This document shows positions 1 through 7,546 of a DNA stretch of 21,612 nt, piece after piece. Within the stretch, counting starts at the first letter, position 1. Every line of letters starts with the position of its first letter. The DNA comes from SZUA-287 sp036397975. Lineage in GTDB: Bacteria > Bacteroidota > Ignavibacteria > UBA10030 > UBA6906. The notes below the pieces were generated by a model. That model did no database searches and was not told the DNA's origin. It saw only the letters and a program-made list of their open reading frames with translations. The position numbers and the translations under genes were made by a program. Where the stretch lies: assembly GCA_036397975.1 (NCBI GenBank), contig DASWHW010000221.1, positions 1 to 21,612 on the forward strand. Direction: 5' to 3'.

Positions 1-46
1 GTAATACGAAGATGAATCTTATGTTTCTTCTAATTGGGTATTTCAT
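1..46 (-). CDS. N-terminal end of an unidentified, probably exported protein (partial)
   Basis: Only the first 15 codons are inside the window, so the product cannot be identified. On the minus strand an ATG at 46-44 follows AAGGAGG (56-50) with a spacing of three bases, which is short but comes from a full-strength Shine-Dalgarno sequence. The peptide reads MKYPIRRNIRFIFVL: a positively charged start (K, R, R, R) running into hydrophobic residues, as at the beginning of a signal peptide. It lies 34 bases downstream of the decayed uroporphyrinogen-decarboxylase-family gene and on the same strand, so it probably continues the minus-strand operon. The signal-peptide reading is inference from very few residues. 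Confidence 0.5.
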   Translation of the reverse strand, partial: MKYPIRRNIRFIFVL

Positions 47-80
47 ATGCCTCCTTTTCAAGCAAGACATTTCTTTCGCC

Positions 81-435
81 TTACATTATCACGCCTGCTT
101 TTCGCGGGATACCAAATCTCTTGCTCGTATCCCTCACCGTCTAGAGCTTTTCCACAGGAGTGCCGGGCACAACATTGAAGCCATCGCTGAGGCCAAGCCC
201 GCCCGATGGGCCAAGGACTTCGAGATTCTTCGCAGTATCCGCTTCAACATGCGTCCGTCGAACCGGTCGCAACCAGACTCGTCATACAGCCGGAGTGCAA
301 TCGGGACACAGAACTCCGTATACCTAAAAGAACGGGGACTCTATCAAAGAACTCGAATTGATAAGCACTTTCAAGACGTCTCTTGTTGCGGACAATTTCG
401 TCTGCCGGATAGCGAATATCAACGCGGTAGTTCAT
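81..435 (-). pseudogene. Decayed uroporphyrinogen-decarboxylase-family (UROD/MtaA-like) gene
   Basis: Three pieces of one UROD-superfamily protein remain, each in a different frame. The N-terminal piece (435-319) starts with ATG eight bases after the stop of the upstream glycosidase-like gene and reaches the typical FDRVPVLLGI stretch near residues 30-39. The frame then changes; a second piece (320-252) reads EFCVPIALRLYDESGC, which resembles a central part of the family. The C-terminal piece (251-81) contains LEVLGPSGGLGLSDGFNVVP followed by GTPVEKL, a recognisable C-terminal motif. It is then interrupted by an in-frame TAG (143-141), after which TVRDTSKRFGIPRKAG continues to TAA (83-81). 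About 115 codons survive of a family that normally has some 340-400, so most of the middle is deleted. Members decarboxylate uroporphyrinogen or move methyl groups to and from corrinoids and thiols. In a sugar locus the methyltransferase branch or an uncharacterised branch is more likely. The family call rests on motif memory. Confidence 0.7.
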
Positions 436-443
436 TGCAGGTA

Positions 444-3062
444 CTATTTGTGCATCGTCATATGAAGATTCTGACCCCAGCGAATTCGCATCCGATCAGG
501 CAATTCGCTTCCGTTGTCCGCTTTGTATCCGAGCTGCTTGAAAGCAGTGAAATATACTTCAAGATTGGTTACCGTATCGGTGTATTGAGCCATAGAATCA
601 TCGAAATCGCCATACCCTTGCGACTGAACAGAAAGGTTTCCGTTCCGTCCATCCTCCGAAAGAGTTGCTTCGACGGAAATACTTCCGAACTTCGTCAGGA
701 GATCTTTAGCACGAAGAGGCTTACCGGGCTTGAGCCAATCTTTCGGAACGCCACGAAGCAACTCAACAGTGTTTCCCCTCTCATAGGCCAGAAAATACAA
801 AACGGACCGAAGCATACCGGCTGACGCACTGGTCGTCGGAAAATCGCCGGTTGTTCTTGTGCTTACCCCCTTCGGCATTTGCTCTTCAGCCCAGGCCCCG
901 TGCGGCGTAGCATGATTGGCGAATGAGTATAAGACGTTCACTGCCCGATCGACGTGGCCTTCGGCGAAATGAGCCAGCCCGATAACAGGAGCAAACCATA
1001 CCCCGATTCCACCAGTCATCCAGCCCAGGCTAGAGGGAAGTCCCTGCATGCTCGTAGAATCAATGAGTCCGAGAGAGCCGAGAGCAACGGAATCATGGAG
1101 CGGGAATATTTGGGAAAGGTAGATCGCTTCACATATTGCCCACTGCGCACGCTGGGGTACGTCGGTGGTTGTGGTGTCTGCAACGCGTACCGGCAGGTAT
1201 GGGTGATCGAATGAATCATGCCGCACATCCCGGAGCGCTGCCCGGCGGAATGAATCAAGCAGTTGGTCATAGAGGATTTGCCATTGGCGTTGTTCCTCAA
1301 ACTTCCCAAGCCACTGCGCCATTTCAACGGCCGAATGAATTCCAATCAAAGTCCAGTACACGGTACTGTAATCCGCGGTAAATCCTGCGATCCCTCCGTC
1401 AACAAAACCGGGGGGCATCAATCCATAATAAGTGGAGGTGGTGTCGGTCATCGTCCGCAGTCTCATATCGAGGATGTACTTCATCCCCTCTTCAACATTT
1501 GACCAGTGTTTCCTCAACCAGTCTGCGTTGTTCGACAACCTTGCATAGCGATCCATCGTCCAGAGGAGCATGGGTGTCTCCCGTATCATTTCGACGGGGA
1601 AAATAACCCGGAGTCTTCCGTTTGGCTCCTGGAACCTGAACATTGCCTCCGTCGCTAAACGAGCACTCAACGTATCGCCGAGAATTGCAGCCGCCTCTAT
1701 ATAATAGACTCCATCATGAATCCAGAGTCCGCGATAGACTGTTGATCCCGGCTGGAATTGCGGATACCCATCCACCATGTCTCTGTTTTGATACATCGTG
1801 CGCACACTTGCATCGAACAGGTGCTGTATCTGTGGATCAGAAACAGTTATGCGGCCGGTTGGAATCCGTGAATCGTTGCCCCACCACTGCATCGTTCGCT
1901 GACGTTCCTTCTGGAGATCCGGCACCGCGGCAATGTTTTCAGGGAGACGATACCCGTTGATGACGATTACTTCAATCTTGGTCGTCCCCCTCGAAAGTTC
2001 AAGCTCCCAACCTTGATCCGTTTTTTTCGCAGAAAGAGCCCTCGGCTTTGATACAACAAACGGCTTTCCGTCATACATCAAAACGCCGGATTGTGAATCG
2101 AATTTCAATTGCCGGGTTGTTTGAACGGTTACGAGGGGTACGAACGACGGACTATTGGAGGTAACGAGAAGAGCATCCATGCGCGTCGAACGGGCTTGCA
2201 CTTCAGGTTCCTTGCCGCAATCGACAAACACCTCGGCCCCTTTTGTGGCAGCACCGCTGATAACCGCCTGTCCGTTTATGTTGGAATGTTCGGGGAACAC
2301 CCAAATTGCATTGAGAATGACATTGGGATCTTTGCAGTCCGCTGATGGGCGCGCTTCAACCTCCAACATGCCGTCTTTGTTCATATCCTGCGCCTCGAAG
2401 AAGACTACGACGGGCTGGTTACGTTTACCACTTGCAATCGGATCGACGGTGTTGACGGGCGCTCCTTCAACATGAAACTCCATCATGCGCAACGATGGAA
2501 CTGTCCGGTAGCTTTCGCAAATGCCAAGCGCCACCCTTTTGCGGCTACCGGGCTTTACTCGAATCTCATAAACAATTGGACGATTCGTTCCCCATGCGAC
2601 GTTACGGAATGCAGGGTCTGCAACACCTTCCGGGCTCGCCCATGCCAGAGCGCCAGTCAGACCGAGCCGACGCTGAACCTTGAGCTTATCTGTGGTTGGC
2701 TTTGCGGTGTGTGACTCACGGGGAACAACAGCAAATGTTTGTACGCTGAGCTCGATGCCTGAACCGGAGAGGGTTGTAATAACGATCGGAACTCGTGCGT
2801 TCTCAAGACGCTGCGATGTCTGTTTCACTTCACTTCCCCTGGCGCCAACACCGATGATCGTATTGGGACGTACGTACGGTCCAGGGCCAAAATCATATAA
2901 GAGCGCTCCTCGCTCGTTCACCATTGTCTTTTGCCAGTCATCCACGAACCCAATTGGCGTATGGTAATACGCGGGAGCATATCTATAATCGACGGTCCGA
3001 TCCTGGGCTGAGGAAATGGATAGGAAGAAAAACAATATCAGAAGAAACAAACTGTTCTTCAT
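444..3062 (-). CDS. Secreted six-hairpin glycosidase-like protein with malectin-like domain
   Basis: This 872-residue protein begins with a clear signal peptide (lysine start, hydrophobic run, cleavage near SSAQ at 17-20). Residues about 150-256 look like a malectin-type carbohydrate-binding beta-sandwich, with a calcium-loop-like DMNKDGMLEVE and an ending NAIWVFP. Residues about 405-790 look like an (alpha/alpha)6 six-hairpin glycosidase of the GH15/63/78 kind. YRGLWIHDG (443-451) matches the Arg-Asp-Gly-type substrate motif in that fold, and AWAEEQ (723-728) offers candidate catalytic acids. I cannot assign a GH family, and the catalytic residues are not proven. The ATG is 12 bases after the stop of the preceding gene with no clear Shine-Dalgarno, which suggests translational coupling. 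The likely role is trimming a polysaccharide or oligosaccharide in the periplasm or outside the cell. Signal peptide and order of regions are read from sequence; the fold is inferred. Confidence 0.75.
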   Translation of the reverse strand: MKNSLFLLILFFFLSISSAQDRTVDYRYAPAYYHTPIGFVDDWQKTMVNERGALLYDFGPGPYVRPNTIIGVGARGSEVKQTSQRLENARVPIVITTLSGSGIELSVQTFAVVPRESHTAKPTTDKLKVQRRLGLTGALAWASPEGVADPAFRNVAWGTNRPIVYEIRVKPGSRKRVALGICESYRTVPSLRMMEFHVEGAPVNTVDPIASGKRNQPVVVFFEAQDMNKDGMLEVEARPSADCKDPNVILNAIWVFPEHSNINGQAVISGAATKGAEVFVDCGKEPEVQARSTRMDALLVTSNSPSFVPLVTVQTTRQLKFDSQSGVLMYDGKPFVVSKPRALSAKKTDQGWELELSRGTTKIEVIVINGYRLPENIAAVPDLQKERQRTMQWWGNDSRIPTGRITVSDPQIQHLFDASVRTMYQNRDMVDGYPQFQPGSTVYRGLWIHDGVYYIEAAAILGDTLSARLATEAMFRFQEPNGRLRVIFPVEMIRETPMLLWTMDRYARLSNNADWLRKHWSNVEEGMKYILDMRLRTMTDTTSTYYGLMPPGFVDGGIAGFTADYSTVYWTLIGIHSAVEMAQWLGKFEEQRQWQILYDQLLDSFRRAALRDVRHDSFDHPYLPVRVADTTTTDVPQRAQWAICEAIYLSQIFPLHDSVALGSLGLIDSTSMQGLPSSLGWMTGGIGVWFAPVIGLAHFAEGHVDRAVNVLYSFANHATPHGAWAEEQMPKGVSTRTTGDFPTTSASAGMLRSVLYFLAYERGNTVELLRGVPKDWLKPGKPLRAKDLLTKFGSISVEATLSEDGRNGNLSVQSQGYGDFDDSMAQYTDTVTNLEVYFTAFKQLGYKADNGSELPDRMRIRWGQNLHMTMHK

Positions 3063-3074
3063 TGGTAATTCAAT

Positions 3075-5285
3075 TTAGTTGACTGTTGAGGGCATCCGCC
3101 ACATATAGTCGGGATCAATATGCGGCTCGTCATTTTTATGTCGTTCCATCAACGCAATCTTCTTCTCCAGCAACTCACCAAAATTCTCTCCGTAAATATG
3201 AAGCGACTCTCCCGCCTGTGAAATCGGAATCACTTCAGTGTCCATCTCATTCCAAGTGTCCAGCAGAGACTTTGCATTTTCAATTTCGATCTCGACCATC
3301 GAGCGAGTCAAACCCCGATAGAGTTTGCGCTCACCGTTCGTCCTCGCCTCGATATAGCCGTGTACCCCTTCAGTCCACGCCATAGTATTTCGCATCGTCG
3401 TACAAAAACAGCGATATACTCTCAACCGATCATGCAGATCCTTGAACACTCGATGCTCTTGCGATCCGGCGGAAGCGGCGTCCAGTCGATCACGACACTT
3501 CTCGATAGCTGTCGTGAGCGGTGGAATCACGTTCTCATCAAAAATGGATTTCTTGAGGGTAGCCTCTTCAACGGTCGTGAAATTCCACATCATGTCGTTG
3601 TTGAGATCGACACGGGCCGGATTGTTGAACGTTGCAAGGAGAAAGCGCTCATAGTATGCACGCTCCGCTTCCGGTATTGCGTCGATATTGGGCGCAAAGG
3701 GACGAACCCACAAGCGGAACCAGGGAAAACCAAACGTGCTCATCGGGATACCGGCAGGGAAGGAACGAACGGCAGAGTCGGAAAACTTCCAGATGTCAAT
3801 CAACACCTGGCAGTGTTTCGTCCCGACCAATCGCTCAGCAAAGGCTTTCACAATTTCATCTGCCGTGGTACATAGCCGCAACTGCACACACCGGACGACT
3901 TCATTATTCACATCATAGGGAGCGAGAGATGCTGGATTAGCGCCAAGAAGAAGCGCTTGGGTTCCATGAGTGAGAGAGTCGGTCAAGCGCTCATATACGA
4001 GCCATGGAAAGGGAACGCCAACAACATTGCTATCGCTCACATCGAGCTTCACATGTGTCATCGCGCCGGCACGAGCGAGAGATTCCTGTTCTTGCTCAAG
4101 CTCTTTGTTTTCGAAGTAGCCGAACTCTCCGGCATCAATCCCGTTCCCAAGTTCGGGCACGATAAATTTACGCTCGGCATAGAAAGGACCGAGATCGCAT
4201 ACAAGGCGAAAACCGGGACTCACGTTTTTTGCTTCTTCGGTGATAAGGCGATAGTACGTCAGAACATTCGAGGCGGCTTTCCGGGCAATCTCTTCATCAT
4301 CCTTCCATTCGCGAATGAGGTAGGGTCCACCGTTCCTCCCGGCATACAACGACGAAACGAATTCAAAGCCCGCCCCACTGTCATTGGTCCAAAGATGGAT
4401 AAACCCGAGTTCCGGCACTTCGCCCATGATTCTTTTCACAAGCTCCCGATAGTGCGCCTGAACTGCCGGATGAGCCATGGCAAGCGCGTAGCGAGGACGA
4501 AACGATTCGCGGGGATGATCGACCCGTGCGCCGCGTAGGAATCCGTAACGATGCCAGAACTCGTCGGGCATAGACCTTGGGGAATTAATGTGAAGGCCGG
4601 GCATAAGACCATAGGTACGCGCAAGCAATGCGTTCTCCATCAGGTTCCTCAGATTTGCCTGGAGATAGTCGGACGGATAATACCCTCGCGTCAGAGGGCC
4701 TTCGACAAATTGGTCGATGTCTGGACTGTAATCGTAGAACCAGAAGTAGACATCACCCGGCGGACCGGTTTCGAAAGGTCGATCGACTCCGAGTCCATTA
4801 ATAGTCACGTGGGAGAACCCTTGTTCGGCAAGCTGTCTCACAAATTCTTTTTTCCTGAATTGTTTTGCGCCGCGCAGGCTGCCGACGAAGAAATCGCTTA
4901 GATTGCGAACCCACGTGAATGCAGGTTCGATGCGAAGGCCGTTTTCGAAATCCTGAATCCCGCGCGTGAGCCAGTCCCCTGCGGCGAGAGATGAAAGTGC
5001 ATACAGCCAATGAGCGTGAGAAGCGCTGACAGTTCCGGAGCCCGACTCATCAATCCGAAAAAACATCCATGTATCGGGTCGATTAAATGGCGTTCCAATT
5101 TCAATCCGCACTACACCTGAACCATCATTCGTCGGTGAGGAATCGACGACCGCGTTGGAGGCTGCCGTAGCAATACGTTCAGCGACCGTGCGAAGTATCG
5201 ACGGTCCATTCCTCTCATACACAACACGCCGCGTCCTCAGCAGTGCGTCGCGCACGAGTACCAATGATGCTTCGCTGTGCTTCAC
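3075..5285 (-). CDS. Cytoplasmic glycoside-hydrolase-like protein, TIM-barrel type (GH67/GH20-like)
   Basis: The 736-residue product has no signal peptide, unlike its neighbour. Residues about 1-115 resemble the small alpha/beta N-terminal domain found before the barrel in GH67 and GH20 enzymes, including AHWLYALSSLAAGDWL. Residues about 130-480 look like a (beta/alpha)8 barrel, with QGFSHVTINGLG, LMPGLHINSP and GFIHLWTNDSGAGFEF in order; the last has the acidic and amide residues expected near an active site. The C-terminal 200 residues are helical and charged. Translation starts at GTG (5285-5283), four bases after the MetE-like stop codon; the overlapping ATG is followed at once by TGA and cannot serve. 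Tight spacing argues for co-expression with the genes on either side. It may hydrolyse imported oligosaccharides, possibly at a uronic-acid or amino-sugar linkage, but I do not recognise a characterised family and the activity is inference. Confidence 0.65.
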   Translation of the reverse strand: MKHSEASLVLVRDALLRTRRVVYERNGPSILRTVAERIATAASNAVVDSSPTNDGSGVVRIEIGTPFNRPDTWMFFRIDESGSGTVSASHAHWLYALSSLAAGDWLTRGIQDFENGLRIEPAFTWVRNLSDFFVGSLRGAKQFRKKEFVRQLAEQGFSHVTINGLGVDRPFETGPPGDVYFWFYDYSPDIDQFVEGPLTRGYYPSDYLQANLRNLMENALLARTYGLMPGLHINSPRSMPDEFWHRYGFLRGARVDHPRESFRPRYALAMAHPAVQAHYRELVKRIMGEVPELGFIHLWTNDSGAGFEFVSSLYAGRNGGPYLIREWKDDEEIARKAASNVLTYYRLITEEAKNVSPGFRLVCDLGPFYAERKFIVPELGNGIDAGEFGYFENKELEQEQESLARAGAMTHVKLDVSDSNVVGVPFPWLVYERLTDSLTHGTQALLLGANPASLAPYDVNNEVVRCVQLRLCTTADEIVKAFAERLVGTKHCQVLIDIWKFSDSAVRSFPAGIPMSTFGFPWFRLWVRPFAPNIDAIPEAERAYYERFLLATFNNPARVDLNNDMMWNFTTVEEATLKKSIFDENVIPPLTTAIEKCRDRLDAASAGSQEHRVFKDLHDRLRVYRCFCTTMRNTMAWTEGVHGYIEARTNGERKLYRGLTRSMVEIEIENAKSLLDTWNEMDTEVIPISQAGESLHIYGENFGELLEKKIALMERHKNDEPHIDPDYMWRMPSTVN

Positions 5286-5289
5286 ATTC

Positions 5290-6327
5290 CTAGCCCTTAC
5301 CGAGCTCGGCGCGAACGATCTTTGTTCCCGCGACCATCGATTTCAGCTTTCTGAATGCACGTTGGCGTGGCATGAATTTCATCCCACAGTCCGGGCTGAG
5401 ATACAGTCTCTCTGCCGGAATAAATTCCAGCGCCTTCCGGATGCGCTTTGCCACCACTTCCGGTGTTTCAATACGTTCGTCTTTCACATCAATCACGCCC
5501 ACCACAATTTCCTTATCGGTTTTGTATTGTTTGAAGAGTTCCAACCCGACTCCATCGGAGACGGCAAATTCCAGGCTTAGCTGATCTGACTTGGTCTCAA
5601 GAATTGCCGGAAACAACTCCGCATACTGACCTTTGAACAGTTTCTTCAATTGATAATTGCCATAACACACGTGCAGTGCGATCTTCGCCTTGACGCCTTC
5701 AACAAGCTTATTGAACGAATCAACCAACCACGGCATGTCTTGCGGATACCCCACCCAAATCGGCTCGTCAATCTGAATGAAATCACAACCTGCTGCGACA
5801 ATCGATTTCAACTCAATATTCAAAATGTCTGTTAAATCAAAAATCAGTTCTTTATCCGTGGCATAATGTTCGTTCGTGGCGCGCTTTGCCAACATTTGTG
5901 GTCCCGTTACGCAGACCTTCGTACGGTGTGTCGTGTGCTCCCTGAAGAAAGCAAAATGGTTTTCCATCTCCAGACTTCCTTTATGTCGCACCTTCTCTCG
6001 AACGATGGGATCGAGCATCTTGATGTTCGGATCAAGGTTGCCGATTGGTTTCAGCTTTCCGGACATATCAAACCCGTGAATGCGCATGGAAAAAAAATTC
6101 ACCATTGTCTCACGACGAAGTTCGCCGTCAGTGATGATATCGACTCCTGCCATCTCCTGATCCTTGATGGCAGATTTCACAGCATTATCGTGTGCTTCTT
6201 CAACCTGTGCAGGAGAGAGAATGCCCTGATTCCCCATCTCCCGAGCCTTGTCCAGCCACGCTGGGAAACTGTAACTACCGATGACTGTTGTAGGGAGCAG
6301 GGGAAGTGGTCGATATTGCGATGACAT
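5290..6327 (-). CDS. Stand-alone MetE-like (cobalamin-independent methionine synthase C-terminal domain) methyltransferase
   Basis: The 345-residue protein corresponds to the catalytic half of MetE without the N-terminal half, as in archaeal-type enzymes. It opens with TTVIGSYSFP, the usual start of this domain, and has ITDGELRRETMVNFF (65-79). The four zinc ligands are all present: His219 and Cys221 in LHVCYGN, Glu253 in LSLEFA, and Cys314 in LSPDCGMKF. The Glu-to-Cys distance of 61 equals that in E. coli MetE. QIDEP at 185-189 is also conserved. Family members move a methyl group to a thiol, usually homocysteine, but stand-alone bacterial versions often have unknown donors and acceptors. 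It lies 160 bp after the PorV-like gene and 4 bp before the hydrolase-like gene, so it seems to belong to the sugar operon. An AAAGGA sequence precedes the ATG at a longer than usual distance. The family call is secure; the role here is not. Confidence 0.88.
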   Translation of the reverse strand: MSSQYRPLPLLPTTVIGSYSFPAWLDKAREMGNQGILSPAQVEEAHDNAVKSAIKDQEMAGVDIITDGELRRETMVNFFSMRIHGFDMSGKLKPIGNLDPNIKMLDPIVREKVRHKGSLEMENHFAFFREHTTHRTKVCVTGPQMLAKRATNEHYATDKELIFDLTDILNIELKSIVAAGCDFIQIDEPIWVGYPQDMPWLVDSFNKLVEGVKAKIALHVCYGNYQLKKLFKGQYAELFPAILETKSDQLSLEFAVSDGVGLELFKQYKTDKEIVVGVIDVKDERIETPEVVAKRIRKALEFIPAERLYLSPDCGMKFMPRQRAFRKLKSMVAGTKIVRAELGKG

Positions 6328-6487
6328 TTCAGGAAAATCCTTTCGTTGGGAGATTTAGGAAGACCGTATGGTTTCCACGAACAAGAGATTTGTGCGGTAT
6401 AAAAAACAAAGGGGAAATCGGAATCCTTGAATACTCGGAAAGCAGATTGCCCCTTCGTGAGACATGCCTGGCGTATGATCGCCTGTA

Positions 6488-7501
6488 CTATTTCATGCCG
6501 ATCCGAATCGTGAACCGATGGGCATCTTTGAGCAATTTCATCTCTGTAAAGGAGTAGTCCACGGCAACGTTAAACTCCTGGAACGTTGTGCGCACTCCAC
6601 CTCCCAAAGAAACTCCTTCGATGGTGCTATTGACCGACGTGCCGCTTACCGGACTCTCATCTGTCCCGGAGTAATTCAGTTTGTATCCTGCGCGGAGAGA
6701 GAGCATGTCCATAAAGGAAAATTCCGCGCCCGAATATAAGTAAAGTGGTCCGTCCTGCGGTTTCGCAGCATCGAGCGCTATCATCAAGCTCGAGTTTTCA
6801 GATTTGACCGGTGCGAGCGCGGTTCCGATCGTGAACTGAAGCGGAAGCCCCACATCGATATCATAGAACCGCAAATCGGACCCGAGGTTATTGAACCTCG
6901 CCGCGATCGTCCAATCGAGGACGCCGACGTGATATATCGATCCAAAGTCCACTGCGTAGGCTGTTGCAGTCTGGTCATCGATCTTTTGGGAAACACCTTT
7001 GAGCGTGATACCGAGAGCCAACTGGTCTATGACATATCGCGAAAATGTTGCCTGGTACGCCAAATCACGATAGTCGTATGTGCTGGCTGTGACAAAATCA
7101 ACCTGGAAGGGAGCTAGCAGGGGATCGTTGGGGATGTCACGATCCGCCGGAATATCGGAAACGCCAAAAGTGATAAAGCCGAATCCGACGGTGCCCACAC
7201 CCTCGATATTGTAGGCCACTGCTGCCGTATTGTGTGCGATATCCGCGATCCACTTGTTGTAGCTGAAACTTGCCTGCCAGGTTTCGTCCTTGAGAGCGAT
7301 ACCGGCGGGATTGTAGAACATCTGGTTTACGTCATTGGCGATCGCCGTCACTGCTGACCCCATACCAACGGCTCTCGCGCCGACGCCAACCTTCAAGAAA
7401 GCAGCTCCGGTGAGTCCCGCTTTTCGATCTTGTGAGTACCCATCCTGCATCAGGAAGAGCATCGCAAGAATGCAAACTATCAGAAACCGTAAAGTCTTCA
7501 T
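6488..7501 (-). CDS. PorV/PorQ-family outer-membrane beta-barrel protein
   Basis: The 337-residue product has a signal peptide (MKTLRFLIVCILAMLFL, cleavage near GYSQ) and then AAFLKVGVGARAVGMGSA followed by NQMFYNPAGIA, the hallmark opening of the PorV/PorQ (UPF0164, FadL-like) barrels. The rest alternates polar and hydrophobic residues in short strands and ends with HRFTIRIGMK, a strand-like C-terminus. PorV itself is the T9SS component that shuttles sorted cargo to the sortase at the outer membrane, but many paralogues occur beside TonB-dependent receptors with unknown jobs. Here it follows a gene for a protein with a T9SS-like C-terminal domain by 45 bp, which would fit a dedicated helper for that protein. 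A GAGGA Shine-Dalgarno precedes the ATG. The stop is followed by 160 bp before the MetE-like gene, in which I see no convincing terminator. Confidence 0.85.
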   Translation of the reverse strand: MKTLRFLIVCILAMLFLMQDGYSQDRKAGLTGAAFLKVGVGARAVGMGSAVTAIANDVNQMFYNPAGIALKDETWQASFSYNKWIADIAHNTAAVAYNIEGVGTVGFGFITFGVSDIPADRDIPNDPLLAPFQVDFVTASTYDYRDLAYQATFSRYVIDQLALGITLKGVSQKIDDQTATAYAVDFGSIYHVGVLDWTIAARFNNLGSDLRFYDIDVGLPLQFTIGTALAPVKSENSSLMIALDAAKPQDGPLYLYSGAEFSFMDMLSLRAGYKLNYSGTDESPVSGTSVNSTIEGVSLGGGVRTTFQEFNVAVDYSFTEMKLLKDAHRFTIRIGMK

Positions 7502-7546
7502 GTGTTCCTCATGCTAAATTCATGAATGATCATTTTGATGCCCTGC

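Noticed and set aside
12..824. A 270-codon plus-strand open frame at the left edge
   Set aside because: It runs antisense to the UROD-family remnant and to the 3' part of the secreted glycosidase-like gene, and its product shows no domain or sensible composition.
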